This document shows positions 36,433-47,800 of a stretch of 51,833 nt of DNA, one piece after another. The DNA is from a virus. The stretch covers positions 1-51,833 of the IMG/VR virus record IMGVR_UViG_3300025603_000022; one strand, 5' to 3'. A program made the position numbers and the translations under genes. Each line of letters opens with the position of its first letter. The first letter of the stretch is position 1. The notes below the pieces were generated by a model. That model saw only the letters and a program-made list of their open reading frames with translations, ran no database searches and was not told the DNA's origin.

Positions 36433-39400
36433 TTATACCTCTACCAAGTATAACGTAGTTGTAAGTCCGGAATCATCCTTTTTGTATTCCATATTGTACA
36501 CGACAAACCTTGTATTGTCTGGAGATATTATGTCAATCAAGCCGCCCTGACTATCCTTGTAATCGATTGTTAAAATGTCTCCAAGCTGCAGGTTTGTGGT
36601 GGCAAAAGTGTTTATCCCGACAGATTTTTTGGGGGATCGAACTTTGTCTATTACCCAACCAAAAATGCTCTCCGCAACATCGGTACTTTGGATGTATGGA
36701 CTGTCTATTGCCGAAAACTGCTTTATTCCATACTTAATTCTAGAGTTTTTAATCTTGTCATACTCATCTATAACTCTAAGTGGATTGAATATGGTTGAGG
36801 ATGATCCGACTTCCGTGTTCTTGAGAATAGACTTTTTCTTGTAGTAGTCATCTACTGTTAGGCTATAGGTTGTGTCCTGAGTAAAGGCTATTCCCTGAAT
36901 TCTTAAATAGTTTCCGGACGTATCGTCAAGATTTAATAAGAAGTCTGTGCAGTTAAAAATTAAAAAATCCGCTCCATACGAACCAGCATAGAATCCGGAG
37001 ACAGAGTAGCCCTGATACCTGTTTAGAATTTTCATAAGCTTTGCATACAGTGCTGGATAAGCTCTGTCATATTTAACGTTAAAGTGGGACATCTCCCTCA
37101 GTATTGTTCCAAATTCTTCAAAATAAATCTTATGCTTTGGTGGTTCGCTCGAACTAATTCCAGACAGATAGGTCTTCTGAATTATTCCACTTATTGCATA
37201 TTTTCTTAGTGCTTCTGTTGCGTCCACCTCTGAATCTCCAAATATTTTTGATATTCCGGTGTCAAGGGTGAAGGTTGTGTTTTCTGAATAGTTGCTTGCC
37301 AGTGCATATACATTTTCAAACATACATCTCGAAGACCCTCTAGAGAATATTGCCATGTTGTTATATTCGGGTAGAGGATCTGTATCGTCAACTGTTGCAA
37401 CTTGTTTTCCATTCAAGTATAGAAAAAATCTTCTTGCTGTTCCAACATTCACATATTCCGCAGCGAGGTCGTATACCGTTGTAGACGACTCTCCCGCTAA
37501 CCTATTCTGACCGATAAACTCTCCACCGTCAACGTTAATCTGACCAAGACCGGACCAAAGTTTTACGGGTACCGCATTTCCATTTCCATCAGAAAGAACT
37601 TTATAGAAGTATATGTTTGAGATGTTTGTGTATTCTGCAATAGATTGAGATGCATTTCCTCCCGTCGATGCTGTTGTTGTGAGGGGGGATAATGGACTAA
37701 CTACATACTGAAATGATTTCTTGTTTGTGTTTATTGCAGTGATTGAGTATTCTCCGTTTAGAGGAGTTCTTGTGTTTGTTGGGTCATTTGCATCAACCAG
37801 ACCCAAAACCGTAACCAATTCTCCCACCTGGAAGTCAAACTGATTTTCTGTGTAAACAGTTACGGTGTTGGCAACACAGGTAGCTGCTGGGGAAATTAAT
37901 ATGTTTGCAGACTTCACTCCAGAGCTGTTGTTTGAAGCATAGGAATCAACATTATCTGCCGTAAGAGCTACAATCTCAAAAAAATATCCATTATTTGTTG
38001 TCTTGTTTATTCCAAATCCGACCCCACCAGATCCTCCATAAATTTTTATCTGCTGTTCTGGTGAAGTTTGTGATATCGATCCGGAGGATTCATACAGATG
38101 TCCACCGGACACCCCCTCAAACATCGGATACCCACCTATGGGTGTTTGAGAATTATTAGTTCCAGACTCCACCTTTCCAATTATCCTCATTCTTGTCCCA
38201 AAGTGCTTGTATGGAACTGCCTGGCCATCTTGATCAACAAAGTCTTTGTAGATGTAGGATACAAAGGAAGATGGAGCAAAGCTTTCATCAAACCTTGGAC
38301 CTTTGAGTATTAGGGCAGAGGTTTGAACTGTTCCTGGTCCCGTTGTTTTATAGTAGTTTATCTCTTCTTCTGTAGCATATCTATCTGCAAGAAAGTTTTT
38401 AATTACTCCGTTCCTGGTTGATGATTGTGAAAGGATGTCTGCGTCAAGGTAAGGTTCATTCTTGATCTTTCCGGCAACCCCTTGAGAAAGTCCTGAAGGA
38501 TAATCTATGTAAGATCCAGTGGTAAACAAGTACTTTGATGCATCCATAATACAGCCACGGACATAATCATTATTTGTCCAATAGTTGTCATTGATTAATC
38601 CAGCATTGTGAGATGCAACTGGTGTCCCAAACTGACCCCTGCCGTTATTAACAATCACTCCATCCGTCATGCTGGACACCCCATCCACAAGCTCATAACC
38701 CGGCTTTGTGTAGATTCTTACGTTTCCTGTTGGATACATCTTCCCATTAAACGTGAGTGCAGACATATAGTTTTGATACTCTTGATTATTATTTATCCAT
38801 ACAGGGCTTGCTTGTCCTGATACGGCATACTCTATTGACTCAAATCTAATAATCTCTCCACTAGCATAAAAGTATCCTGAATATGATGGAATCCAATACA
38901 CATTTTCCCCAACGTCAATAATGTCATTGTATATGATGTTTCCAAGGACGTAGGGGAGATCTTCTGATAGGTCTGAGTTTAATGGTACCGCCCCCAGGGT
39001 GTATCCTGCATTCTGTGCCCCTATCTGGTTGAGGGTTTGCCTTGATTCTCTCCCCTGAACTTCCCACAAAAGAACGGGCTTGTACACAAACTGTTTATAC
39101 TGATCAATCTTCTGTGCCGTTTGAGTAGACCCAATAGACCTTTGAATGTATCTAGTTGTGTAGTTAACCTGACCATCATTGTAAACCAGCTTGTCTTGTG
39201 CTGACAGATTTATAATGTTCGGAAGGTTATCCCCCTCAACTTGTCCATAAAGGGTGTTGTCAGTTGCCCTTTCTTCTTCCGTGTTGGGTAGTAGGTATTC
39301 TTTTGACATAATTATTAAATTGTTGTATTCATCAAAAAACATTGCTGACTGGCTGGCCACCGCCAACTTTTGCAATATCTCTGCAATGTTTTGATTCGGC

Positions 39401-41217
39401 TCAACAAAGAAAAAAGGAATTATTATTTCTGGATAACCTGCAACTCTCTTAAAGTTGTAATTTGAGAAACCCGCAAAGTCAAGCAGGACGGTTATGGCTG
39501 AGCTCAAAGAGATGTCGGTAAGAAGTATTTCAGGGGCTGGCATTGATTCAAGAAGAAAGAACAAGTCTCTTAGCTGAATATCAACGGTCGCAGCTGATCC
39601 TGTTACCTGAGGAAAAGATTCTGAATACATACTCTTTACCGGAATAAAGTAATCTGTTCCGTTTACATTTTTTGTGATGTCATAGAACAAAAACTTTATG
39701 GGCATGTCTAGGTAGGGGGAAAGAATGCTTCCCGTATTTAAGTCAAAGTCAAAGTTATTGTTTTGGTTAAAAGAAAAGTCAACGTCGAAAATTTCCAAGG
39801 AACCTGTTGAAACGGACAGCCCACTTACTGGCAAAGAGCTGTTTCCTAAATCTGACATTGTTTTTGTAATTGAAAAAGAGGAAACAGAATCACTAATGTC
39901 AACAAGAAGTCTTGGAGAAAACTCAATCAGGTCAAAGGTACAGTTATTTTTGTTCATTGTCTGAACAACAATTCTTATTCCCCCTATCCATTCAAACTCC
40001 CTAAACTTTTTTACACCATTAGAATCAAAAAAGTAATCTGGGTTTGAGGCATTACTCACAAACTTGCTGTTGTAGTTTATCCCTTCGCTTGAAACCTTCC
40101 AGGAGTAATCTGGGGCAAAGCTCTCCCACAGAGAGTTTATATAAACATACATCATTCCCAGTTCGTGATCTGTCTCTTTTACCAAATAAGAGTAGCCCTC
40201 TGGGGCACTGCTTGGAAGAAGGGTGCTGCTAGAAATTGTATCTGCAAATATAAAAATTTCCTGATATTCTTCTGGTACGTTTAGTCCATAGGAAACCTCT
40301 AATATCCCGTCTGGTCCCAGGATCGCGGAGCCGTCATCTCTCGAAGAGTTTGCTCCAAAGCTTTCTATTTCTTCCCAACTACTATCCTGATTTAGTTTTT
40401 CAATTCTCCATGATGTTGGGGTAGTCTTATTTAAATCTCCATACATTGGATCGGGTATTGATTCATCACCATATCTCAAGTTTCCAAGATCTATGTCTCC
40501 GACGTTTGTTTGAACCTTTATGACTATCTTGTTTGATGGTACCCGATCCTTATAGACGACAAATGGGACTGCATCTTCTATATAGTGGGTATTGTTGTCT
40601 GTAAAGGATATTCCCCGCTCTACCTGCCTTAAAGTCGCAGCATCCGACTCACCTATTCTTGGGGTGGGAAGTCCATACTCAGTTCTATAGGATGTCCAAT
40701 ATTTAAACAAGTCATCTTTGTGAGACATGTAGTATCTAGGTCTTCTGACTATGTAAGATTGATTTACCTCTTGTACCCCCGTTTCCTTGTTTATTGGAGA
40801 TGGGTTTGTGATGTATTGAGAAGATTCATAGGAGCTGCCGGAACTTCCAAGGTACAAAGGCTTGTTTATTCCAGACCTTGGTCTGTGGGGCTTTATGCAC
40901 TCTTCAAGTGAATATAGAAGTTTCATTTTTTCTTTTTGTGAGATAAACAGAGTTGGTTGATCGTCATCGTCAAATCCACTGCTAATGGCAACATCTGCGT
41001 CAGTTGCTCCAGTATAGTAATTTCCAATGTCTGATGAGTCATAGCTCATTGGGAGCAAGTAGTATTGAGATGCGGTGTACGTTGGCCTGTATCTGTAGTT
41101 TCCAAGCCTAGCGATGTTATCAGGATGATTCATGTTCCACTCAGCATATACCGCCGATTCCACCTGAACAGTATCTGATGTCTTTAAGTGATTGGCAAGC
41201 TCTTCCGATTTAAACAT
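36433..41217 (-). CDS. Large minor tail protein, 1594 aa
   Basis: Largest tail protein after the tape measure. It comprises several beta domains, with a concanavalin/LamG-like part around residues 1235-1320 (VKLWSGLGQINVDGG ... RRFFLYLNGKQVATVDD) that often binds sugar. The N-terminus MFKSEELANHLKTSDTVQ and the final LGDILTIDYKDSQGG part are typical of actinophage minor tail or central tip proteins. Receptor binding or tail-tip hub role is inferred from position next to the distal tail gene. Confidence 0.72.
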   Translation of the reverse strand: MFKSEELANHLKTSDTVQVESAVYAEWNMNHPDNIARLGNYRYRPTYTASQYYLLPMSYDSSDIGNYYTGATDADVAISSGFDDDDQPTLFISQKEKMKLLYSLEECIKPHRPRSGINKPLYLGSSGSSYESSQYITNPSPINKETGVQEVNQSYIVRRPRYYMSHKDDLFKYWTSYRTEYGLPTPRIGESDAATLRQVERGISFTDNNTHYIEDAVPFVVYKDRVPSNKIVIKVQTNVGDIDLGNLRYGDESIPDPMYGDLNKTTPTSWRIEKLNQDSSWEEIESFGANSSRDDGSAILGPDGILEVSYGLNVPEEYQEIFIFADTISSSTLLPSSAPEGYSYLVKETDHELGMMYVYINSLWESFAPDYSWKVSSEGINYNSKFVSNASNPDYFFDSNGVKKFREFEWIGGIRIVVQTMNKNNCTFDLIEFSPRLLVDISDSVSSFSITKTMSDLGNSSLPVSGLSVSTGSLEIFDVDFSFNQNNNFDFDLNTGSILSPYLDMPIKFLFYDITKNVNGTDYFIPVKSMYSESFPQVTGSAATVDIQLRDLFFLLESMPAPEILLTDISLSSAITVLLDFAGFSNYNFKRVAGYPEIIIPFFFVEPNQNIAEILQKLAVASQSAMFFDEYNNLIIMSKEYLLPNTEEERATDNTLYGQVEGDNLPNIINLSAQDKLVYNDGQVNYTTRYIQRSIGSTQTAQKIDQYKQFVYKPVLLWEVQGRESRQTLNQIGAQNAGYTLGAVPLNSDLSEDLPYVLGNIIYNDIIDVGENVYWIPSYSGYFYASGEIIRFESIEYAVSGQASPVWINNNQEYQNYMSALTFNGKMYPTGNVRIYTKPGYELVDGVSSMTDGVIVNNGRGQFGTPVASHNAGLINDNYWTNNDYVRGCIMDASKYLFTTGSYIDYPSGLSQGVAGKIKNEPYLDADILSQSSTRNGVIKNFLADRYATEEEINYYKTTGPGTVQTSALILKGPRFDESFAPSSFVSYIYKDFVDQDGQAVPYKHFGTRMRIIGKVESGTNNSQTPIGGYPMFEGVSGGHLYESSGSISQTSPEQQIKIYGGSGGVGFGINKTTNNGYFFEIVALTADNVDSYASNNSSGVKSANILISPAATCVANTVTVYTENQFDFQVGELVTVLGLVDANDPTNTRTPLNGEYSITAINTNKKSFQYVVSPLSPLTTTASTGGNASQSIAEYTNISNIYFYKVLSDGNGNAVPVKLWSGLGQINVDGGEFIGQNRLAGESSTTVYDLAAEYVNVGTARRFFLYLNGKQVATVDDTDPLPEYNNMAIFSRGSSRCMFENVYALASNYSENTTFTLDTGISKIFGDSEVDATEALRKYAISGIIQKTYLSGISSSEPPKHKIYFEEFGTILREMSHFNVKYDRAYPALYAKLMKILNRYQGYSVSGFYAGSYGADFLIFNCTDFLLNLDDTSGNYLRIQGIAFTQDTTYSLTVDDYYKKKSILKNTEVGSSSTIFNPLRVIDEYDKIKNSRIKYGIKQFSAIDSPYIQSTDVAESIFGWVIDKVRSPKKSVGINTFATTNLQLGDILTIDYKDSQGGLIDIISPDNTRFVVYNMEYKKDDSGLTTTLYLVEV

Positions 41218-41849
41218 TAAACTTCTTCCAAGGATAGGTTGATGTTCCAGAAGTCAAATCCAGTTGAAGTCCCCCCGCTTGACCAAGTTCCGCCTCTTTT
41301 TTCGATAGTGTAGTCAAGGGAAGATATGAACATTTTTAACACTTGATTGTACCCCCCAAGCCTATTAAAGTTTTCCACTCCATTAACCCTAAACTTGTCA
41401 TATGCAAGAAAAACATAAAACGGTCCAGTATGATCTTCATACCAAGACAGAATGTCAACACCACCAGCACCTCCATCAACTGTATACATTGAATATGTCG
41501 ATGCATCTTCAACCACTTGACCAGTGGTGTTGTCAAAGGAAACTTCTCCAGAAAATGCCCTAGATGGTATTCTCGCCCAGGAGGTGGACAGGTTTAGCTT
41601 ATCTGCTGTCCAGTACGAACGCATGTTTCCGTTTACCATTCTTTGTCGGGACTCAATTCTTTGAGGTGTTATGGATATTTCTGATCTATTTCCATCGGTA
41701 AGTATGATGAAATCTTCCCCCTCAATGCCTGTTGGTACATACTGACCACCGTCAAGCGTTCCTGGGTTGTTTGACAGAAGGATTGCTTGTGGGCGGCTCG
41801 CCCCTTTTAAGTACCCTTTTCTTCCAGACATGTAACCACTACTAGCCAC
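41217..41849 (-). CDS. Distal tail-like minor tail protein, 210 aa
   Basis: Between the tape measure and the large minor tail protein, the place of distal tail proteins. Beta-rich with ISITPQRIESRQRMVNGNMRSYW and a YVFLAYDKFR strand. GTG start; 8-nt overlap with the tape measure end, and TAATG into the next gene. Confidence 0.68.
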   Translation of the reverse strand: MASSGYMSGRKGYLKGASRPQAILLSNNPGTLDGGQYVPTGIEGEDFIILTDGNRSEISITPQRIESRQRMVNGNMRSYWTADKLNLSTSWARIPSRAFSGEVSFDNTTGQVVEDASTYSMYTVDGGAGGVDILSWYEDHTGPFYVFLAYDKFRVNGVENFNRLGGYNQVLKMFISSLDYTIEKRGGTWSSGGTSTGFDFWNINLSLEEV

Positions 41850-44800
41850 GACTGCTCCTCACTTGCATATTCTGCATTTGTTTAATTTTCATGACAGCCT
41901 TGTTTGCTATGTCGTCAGCGTTGGCGTTCGTTGTTGCGCTCACACTGACGCTAAAGTTATTATACACTGGAGCGTTAATGCTTGTAGATGCACCACCCTT
42001 TTTGCTAATGCTAGGGGTATCTGGACCTGAGCTATATTTTGGCATGACAAACGATCCTTGATTTATTGCCTTAAGCATTGGGGCTCCATACTTTTCCACC
42101 ATAGACTTACGAACAACAAACTCTCCTGGTGTCAGCATTGCACTTATAGAGTCTCTTCCTCCAGAACCAGGGATGCTTCCAGCAACCTTGTTCATAATTC
42201 TCCCACCCATATTCTTGTTAAGTGCATCCTGTCCTGAACCTAGGATTGCGTCCACGGTTGAATCTAATCTTTTATCTATTCTCTCTATCTTTCGGTTATG
42301 TTGGGCTATTTTTGAGTCATAGTTCTTCTTTGTTTTGTCCATTGGCTTGACGTTGTTTAGCTCTACCTTTTGCCTTGCTGCTAGCTTCATGGCTTGATCA
42401 ATCTGCTTCCCCACTTCATACCAAGCAGATCCTAAAAGACCAGCTCTTTCAATTTGATCATCTGTCATTTCTGACAACAGGTTTGCCCCATCAATTAATC
42501 CTGAGTCTATGTCAAGTTGCTTTTTCTTTTCTTGTGCTTGCTCTGAGTAACTTTTCAGCAGTTTTTCGGCTGGTTCGAGCTTGCTCTCTTCTATCTTAAG
42601 TATTTGTGTCTCTCTGTTGTAAATGACATCTGCAATGTTTCGTATCTCTCTATCCCTTAACAATAGCTGATCCTTTAGAGGAATTAGAAGCAGGTTGTTA
42701 CTAAATATTTTATCTTCGACATCCCTGATGAGCAATGAGGTTTGGTAAGACTGTTCTTTTATCTGCTTAATTCTTTCTTCTGCCTCGTCTCTTGTCAAGC
42801 CGCCGCTTGTTTTAAGACTATCAACAGAACTTTCCATTGACTGATTTAAGGCACCCCTTGTTTGTTGCTGTGCTGCCTTAACTTGATTCTGCCTCATCTG
42901 TTGTACGGCGATAGTGGCGGCGTAAATATCTCCTTCTGCCAAGGCCTGAGACACTCCAAGTTGATCCTTTTGCTGTTGCACGATGTTATTGTTTAGGCTC
43001 GATACCTTTCCTAATGCATCAATTCTTTCCGCATATGTTTCACGAATCTTTTTTTCCATGTCAGAAAGAACTTCTAGCTCATGGCCCATAGCACTTGCTT
43101 CACGATTTCTTAATTCGTCTTGTCTTTGCAGTGTGTCTATTTTTCTTTGATCTAGTTCGTTTATTCTTTCATGATCCTCTATTTGTCTCTGAATCATTTC
43201 TTTTTGACGTTCAAGAGACCTTGTTTTCTTTTGATCAGTGTCGTTTATTTTTTTAAGAGCATCTAACTCTTCTTGTATTGCATCAACTATATCTTGCTGC
43301 TTGTCAATTTTTTCCTGAAGAGGAAGCATCGATGCTTTGTATACATCGTTAATATCTTTGAGTTTTTTTTCTATTGGATCTAAGTATTCTGGTACGTCTT
43401 TCATTGACTCGTAGGCTCTGACAACCTTTTTGGTAGCCTTTCCTGTTTTGTCTAGTTCTGCTGTCAGAAGTTCTTGGACTCTTCCTGCATCGGAGGCAAA
43501 CCCAACAGCGTCTTCGCTAGACATCCCTCTCGCCATGAGAATATCGATTGCTTGGTTCTTTTGTTTTTTTCTATTTTTTTCTACTCTGGATGCCTTAATT
43601 GCTTCGTTTACCAGGTTTTTATTAAAGCTGGTGATTAGATCTTTTAGTTGTTTCTTGCTTACGTTGAGAAGTTCTTTTGCTTTCTTAAGTCCTTCTTCTC
43701 CTCCGCCAATCATGTCAATTATTTGCTCTGGAATTCCTTTTCCTTTAAGCTTGTTTAGCATTTTTGGGAAAAGAGCAAGGTCTGCTTTTGTATCATCAAG
43801 AAGTTGTTGGAAGAAAGACTTTGCAGGACTGCTGCCTTTTTCACCATCGTCATCAGGTTTATTATCGTCTTCTATGTTATTCTTTGTTGGAGTAACTTTA
43901 AGGGTTTCACTCGTCGACGCTATAAGCCTCGCTCTTTCATTTGCCACCCATTCTGCTGCTGCGGTTCGCCCCTCCTCAGTCACAAATTTTGGCGGTATCA
44001 GCTCTAGAGTTGCAACTGCCATGATTGCCATTTTAAAAGAAGATGGTTTTTTAGCAAACTCCTGAAGACTTAGCCCCATTGCATCAAGGTTGCTTGCTAT
44101 GGTTTTTGGATCGGTTGTTCCGAAGGCGACTTCTGCTTGTTTTTTAGCATTTTTTTTATTTTGAAACATTGAGTATGCGTCTGTCATTTTTTTCAGACCA
44201 TCTTCTCCTATAGACTCAACATTTATTATCTTTTTTAATATTTCTGGTAAAGATCCTATTTGACCAAGAACTAAAGTAAGATCCCCTAACTCTTCTGTTG
44301 ACATTTCTTCTGCAGTGACAATTATTTCGGCTCTTATTGAGTCTGGAATGCTATCTGGAAGTTCTTTTAGGAATTTAGCATATGCAACAATATCTTCTGG
44401 TTTTTTTCCTGTAGTATTTACAACGACATCAAATTCTATTTTTTGCTTTTCTGTCATAGATGTGTACAGTGTTATAATTTCATTTGCTTCGCCTACATCT
44501 CCTTGTGTTTGTAAATCAAATATTAATCCCATGGTTTTTGATGCAGCTGATTCAGCACCTCCCCCCTCTAAAATTAGATCATTCATTATTTTGTATGACA
44601 TCGCATCAATATTTCCCACTTGAATATCAAACTCTAAAGAGCGTACGGATTTCCTTGATTCTGCAAATGAAAGATCTTCTCCATCTTCTTTTCTTCTTGC
44701 AGCTAATGCAGTCCTTGCTGAATATGCTGCAGAAGTTGCATCAAGACCTGGAGCTTGAGCTTCTATAGTTTGTCTCGCCGCGTGGGAAACGGCATTAAGT

Positions 44801-47800
44801 TCAGCATCTTCCCTAGAAGACATATAATCTACAGCTGTTTTCCTTCTTTCGTCCATAATTGCTTTTTGTTCTGCAGCGATCAAGTCTTTTTGATCTCTCG
44901 CGGCTTGCAATTTACCTTGGAGTTTTTTCTGCTCCTCTATGTCTTTTTCTTTTTTGAGCTGGTCTTTTATTTTTTTAATTTTTTCATCTTGGGCTGCAAG
45001 TTCATTTTTAGCTACATTGGCCAGAGTGCTACTGTTTGCAATTAAAGAGTCGTAGTAAGCAACGCTAGTATTAATCATTTCATCGTATTCTCCAGAATAC
45101 CAAGATCCGAAGTTGAAGACGTTATCCCAGAAAGAATCTCCATAGGACTTACCAGCTTTTTCTGCTTGAGACTTTAAGTAATCTTCATCTGCTTCAACGT
45201 TTGCAGTAATTTGTGCGATTATCTGTAGGGGAGAGTTTGTTATATCATTTCCAACGGGATCTAAAATTATCCCTAGCTGCCCTATAATGTTTGCTGTCAG
45301 CTCTGACTTGTCCAAAGCTTCTGCTACACCAGCGGCAATTGCATTTGCTTGTTCTGGAGTTACAGCATTGTTAATCACTGCCACGGCAAGCTGATTTGAA
45401 AGATTTCTAGCAAAACCAGAAGCATTCGTTTCAAAAGATTTCCTAGCTCCCTCAACAAACTCTTTACCAAAGTCGCTTTGAACAAACTCTCTTCCCTGAT
45501 CAAGTGACTCTGGGGTCAATCCTTCAATTTCAGAAATATTTCCTTTTTTATTTAAATCTCTAACATTGTTTTTAAAGTATCCTGCCAAGGAGTCTATTTC
45601 ATCTTTTGCAATGGTCATAGACTTTGCCATCTCTTTACCGGCTGCTATGGTATTGTCCATTCCCTTTTTTAGCAAAAAACCCACTGCTCCCACTGCAACA
45701 AAAGCTGCTACAGCCAACCCTATGGGGTTTGCTAGCAGAAGCAACGCTCCTTTTAGCATTGGCAAAGCCATAACAACTCCTTGTAGACCAAAGACTGCTG
45801 GCATTATTTTTTGAGCAAACTCTCCCATTCCTCCCCCCATCATGGATGCAGCAAAAGCCATTCCACTAACAGCCCCCATTGCTCCATTTACTTTTAATCC
45901 TCCTGAAGTCAATGTCTTTCCAAATTTTGAAGAAACACCCCTAAGCTTCGACTGTTCTTTTCCTAACGACTCTGCCGCAACTGAAGATTTTAAAACATTT
46001 TTCGTATTTTGTTCTATGGCAGCCCCGTGTGCCTGTTCTATGTTATGAATTCTCCCCTGGTCACCCTGTCTTGGACCGTTTACATTTGGAACAAACCCAT
46101 CTCCAGAACCCTGCATACCTGATGTGCTGAAAAGCTCTCCCTGTACTGGACTATTATTTATGTCGAGAATGCTGAGTTGTCCTGATCTTGCTGCCTGAAC
46201 TGCAGACTCTGACATTGCTTGAGAGGCCCGTACCGCTTCCCCTTTGCTGCCAGCTACTCCTGAAACCCACCCATCAACAAATTCTTCACCCACTACCTTC
46301 ATCTTTTTTGATGGAGAATTCGACCCTTGCCCACTTCTCCCACCATCGACAGCACCTTGAGTTACATCTTCTGCTTCACGATAAGCTCGTTGTTTCATCG
46401 TGTTAATGTAAGACGATGATGAGTTATCGGCAAGCCTTACCTGAGTTGTAGCTAGCGCGGCTGATGCCTGACTTCCGCTGGCGGCGTTTACCCCCAAAGC
46501 ATTCTTCATTTGTCCTGTTCTTTTTTGTGACAAACCTGTTTGCTCTCTTGCTTGTATTTCCTGCAAAGAGTATTGCTCATCTAGTCCTGCCAAGGCATCT
46601 AAAACCTCGAAAGATTCCCTTGTTTGTGGGTGAATTCCCTGTTGGAGGCGCTGGACTTCCGACAACACTTCTTGATACTCCATACCTGTTGCTTTTACTA
46701 GCTCGCTCATTACCTCAGAACCGTTGGCAGTGTCTAGTGTCATTGACTCTACTCTGTTAAGGTAGTTGTTTATAGCTCCCAGGTCTGGGGTCAGGTTTTT
46801 TGGTGACCAAATCTTGCCCCCAAAGCTGTCCTCCATCTTTGTTAAGTGAGAGGCTTGGACGGAAGCCATATTTCCTAGCTGTTTTTCCGTAGCCCCCCCG
46901 TACTGGTTCCACTTTTGAGCAACTCTTGACTGTATTGCCTCTATCTCTTTAGATTTTGATTCCCATCCTAGGCCTGCAGTTTGTTTTCTTATAAACTCTG
47001 GTGCCGAATAATTTTTGTCTTTTATGGATCTCATTCCACTTAGCTCTGGTGCCGCTCTCAGGGCACTATCTACCTGTGGAGTAAGAAGACTTACCTCATT
47101 AACTAACTTCATCAGCTCCCTGGCAAGTGCTTCTAAGGCTGACTCTCCCAAGCTGGCTGCCTCTGAAATCCTACGGTTAATTGCCAATTCGGTCGATCCC
47201 GATACGTTCAAAGGTATGCTTTGTCCACCCACACTGAATAACTTTTTCCCAGAAGTTTTTCCCTCATTGAACATTCCAACGTCACCCTCGTTAATGGATG
47301 TGAGCAGTGGTCCGAACTTTTTAGAAGATTCTGCATTAATTACAAACTCTCCTGGGGTAAGAAGTGCTGGTTCGGTGTCTCTGTTTCCCGTTCCCCCCAC
47401 AACTCCTCCAGTTGCCATCCTTCTTGGAGCTGCCCCCGCTGTGCCACCAGCGAAACCTCTGGGAATAATCGCTGCTGTGGACATTGCACTTGCCGCATAG
47501 TTTTGATAGGCTCTCGAAAGGTTCATTACGGAAGTTTTCTGTAAGTTTAGTGCATTGGTCAGGCTTGTTGTTTTTCCTTCTAGAGAAGCGGCAGCTGCGG
47601 CTGCATCAAGTTCTGCAGAAGACAAATACTTCAAATCTGATCCTCCACCCCGAATTCTATTAAAGAAGTTGTTGAACATAGCAGCACCCTTTATAGCTTG
47701 ACCAATAAAGTTAGCAAACAGACCAATTAGCATAATTACTGATGGGACAACTATTCCTACCCCTGCCACAAGAACGGTAATAAAAGTCTTGACTCCTGGA

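Noticed and set aside
43430-44065. 211-aa plus-strand ORF
   Set aside because: Antisense to the tape measure coding region; composition is that of reversed helical repeats and it has no RBS or context.
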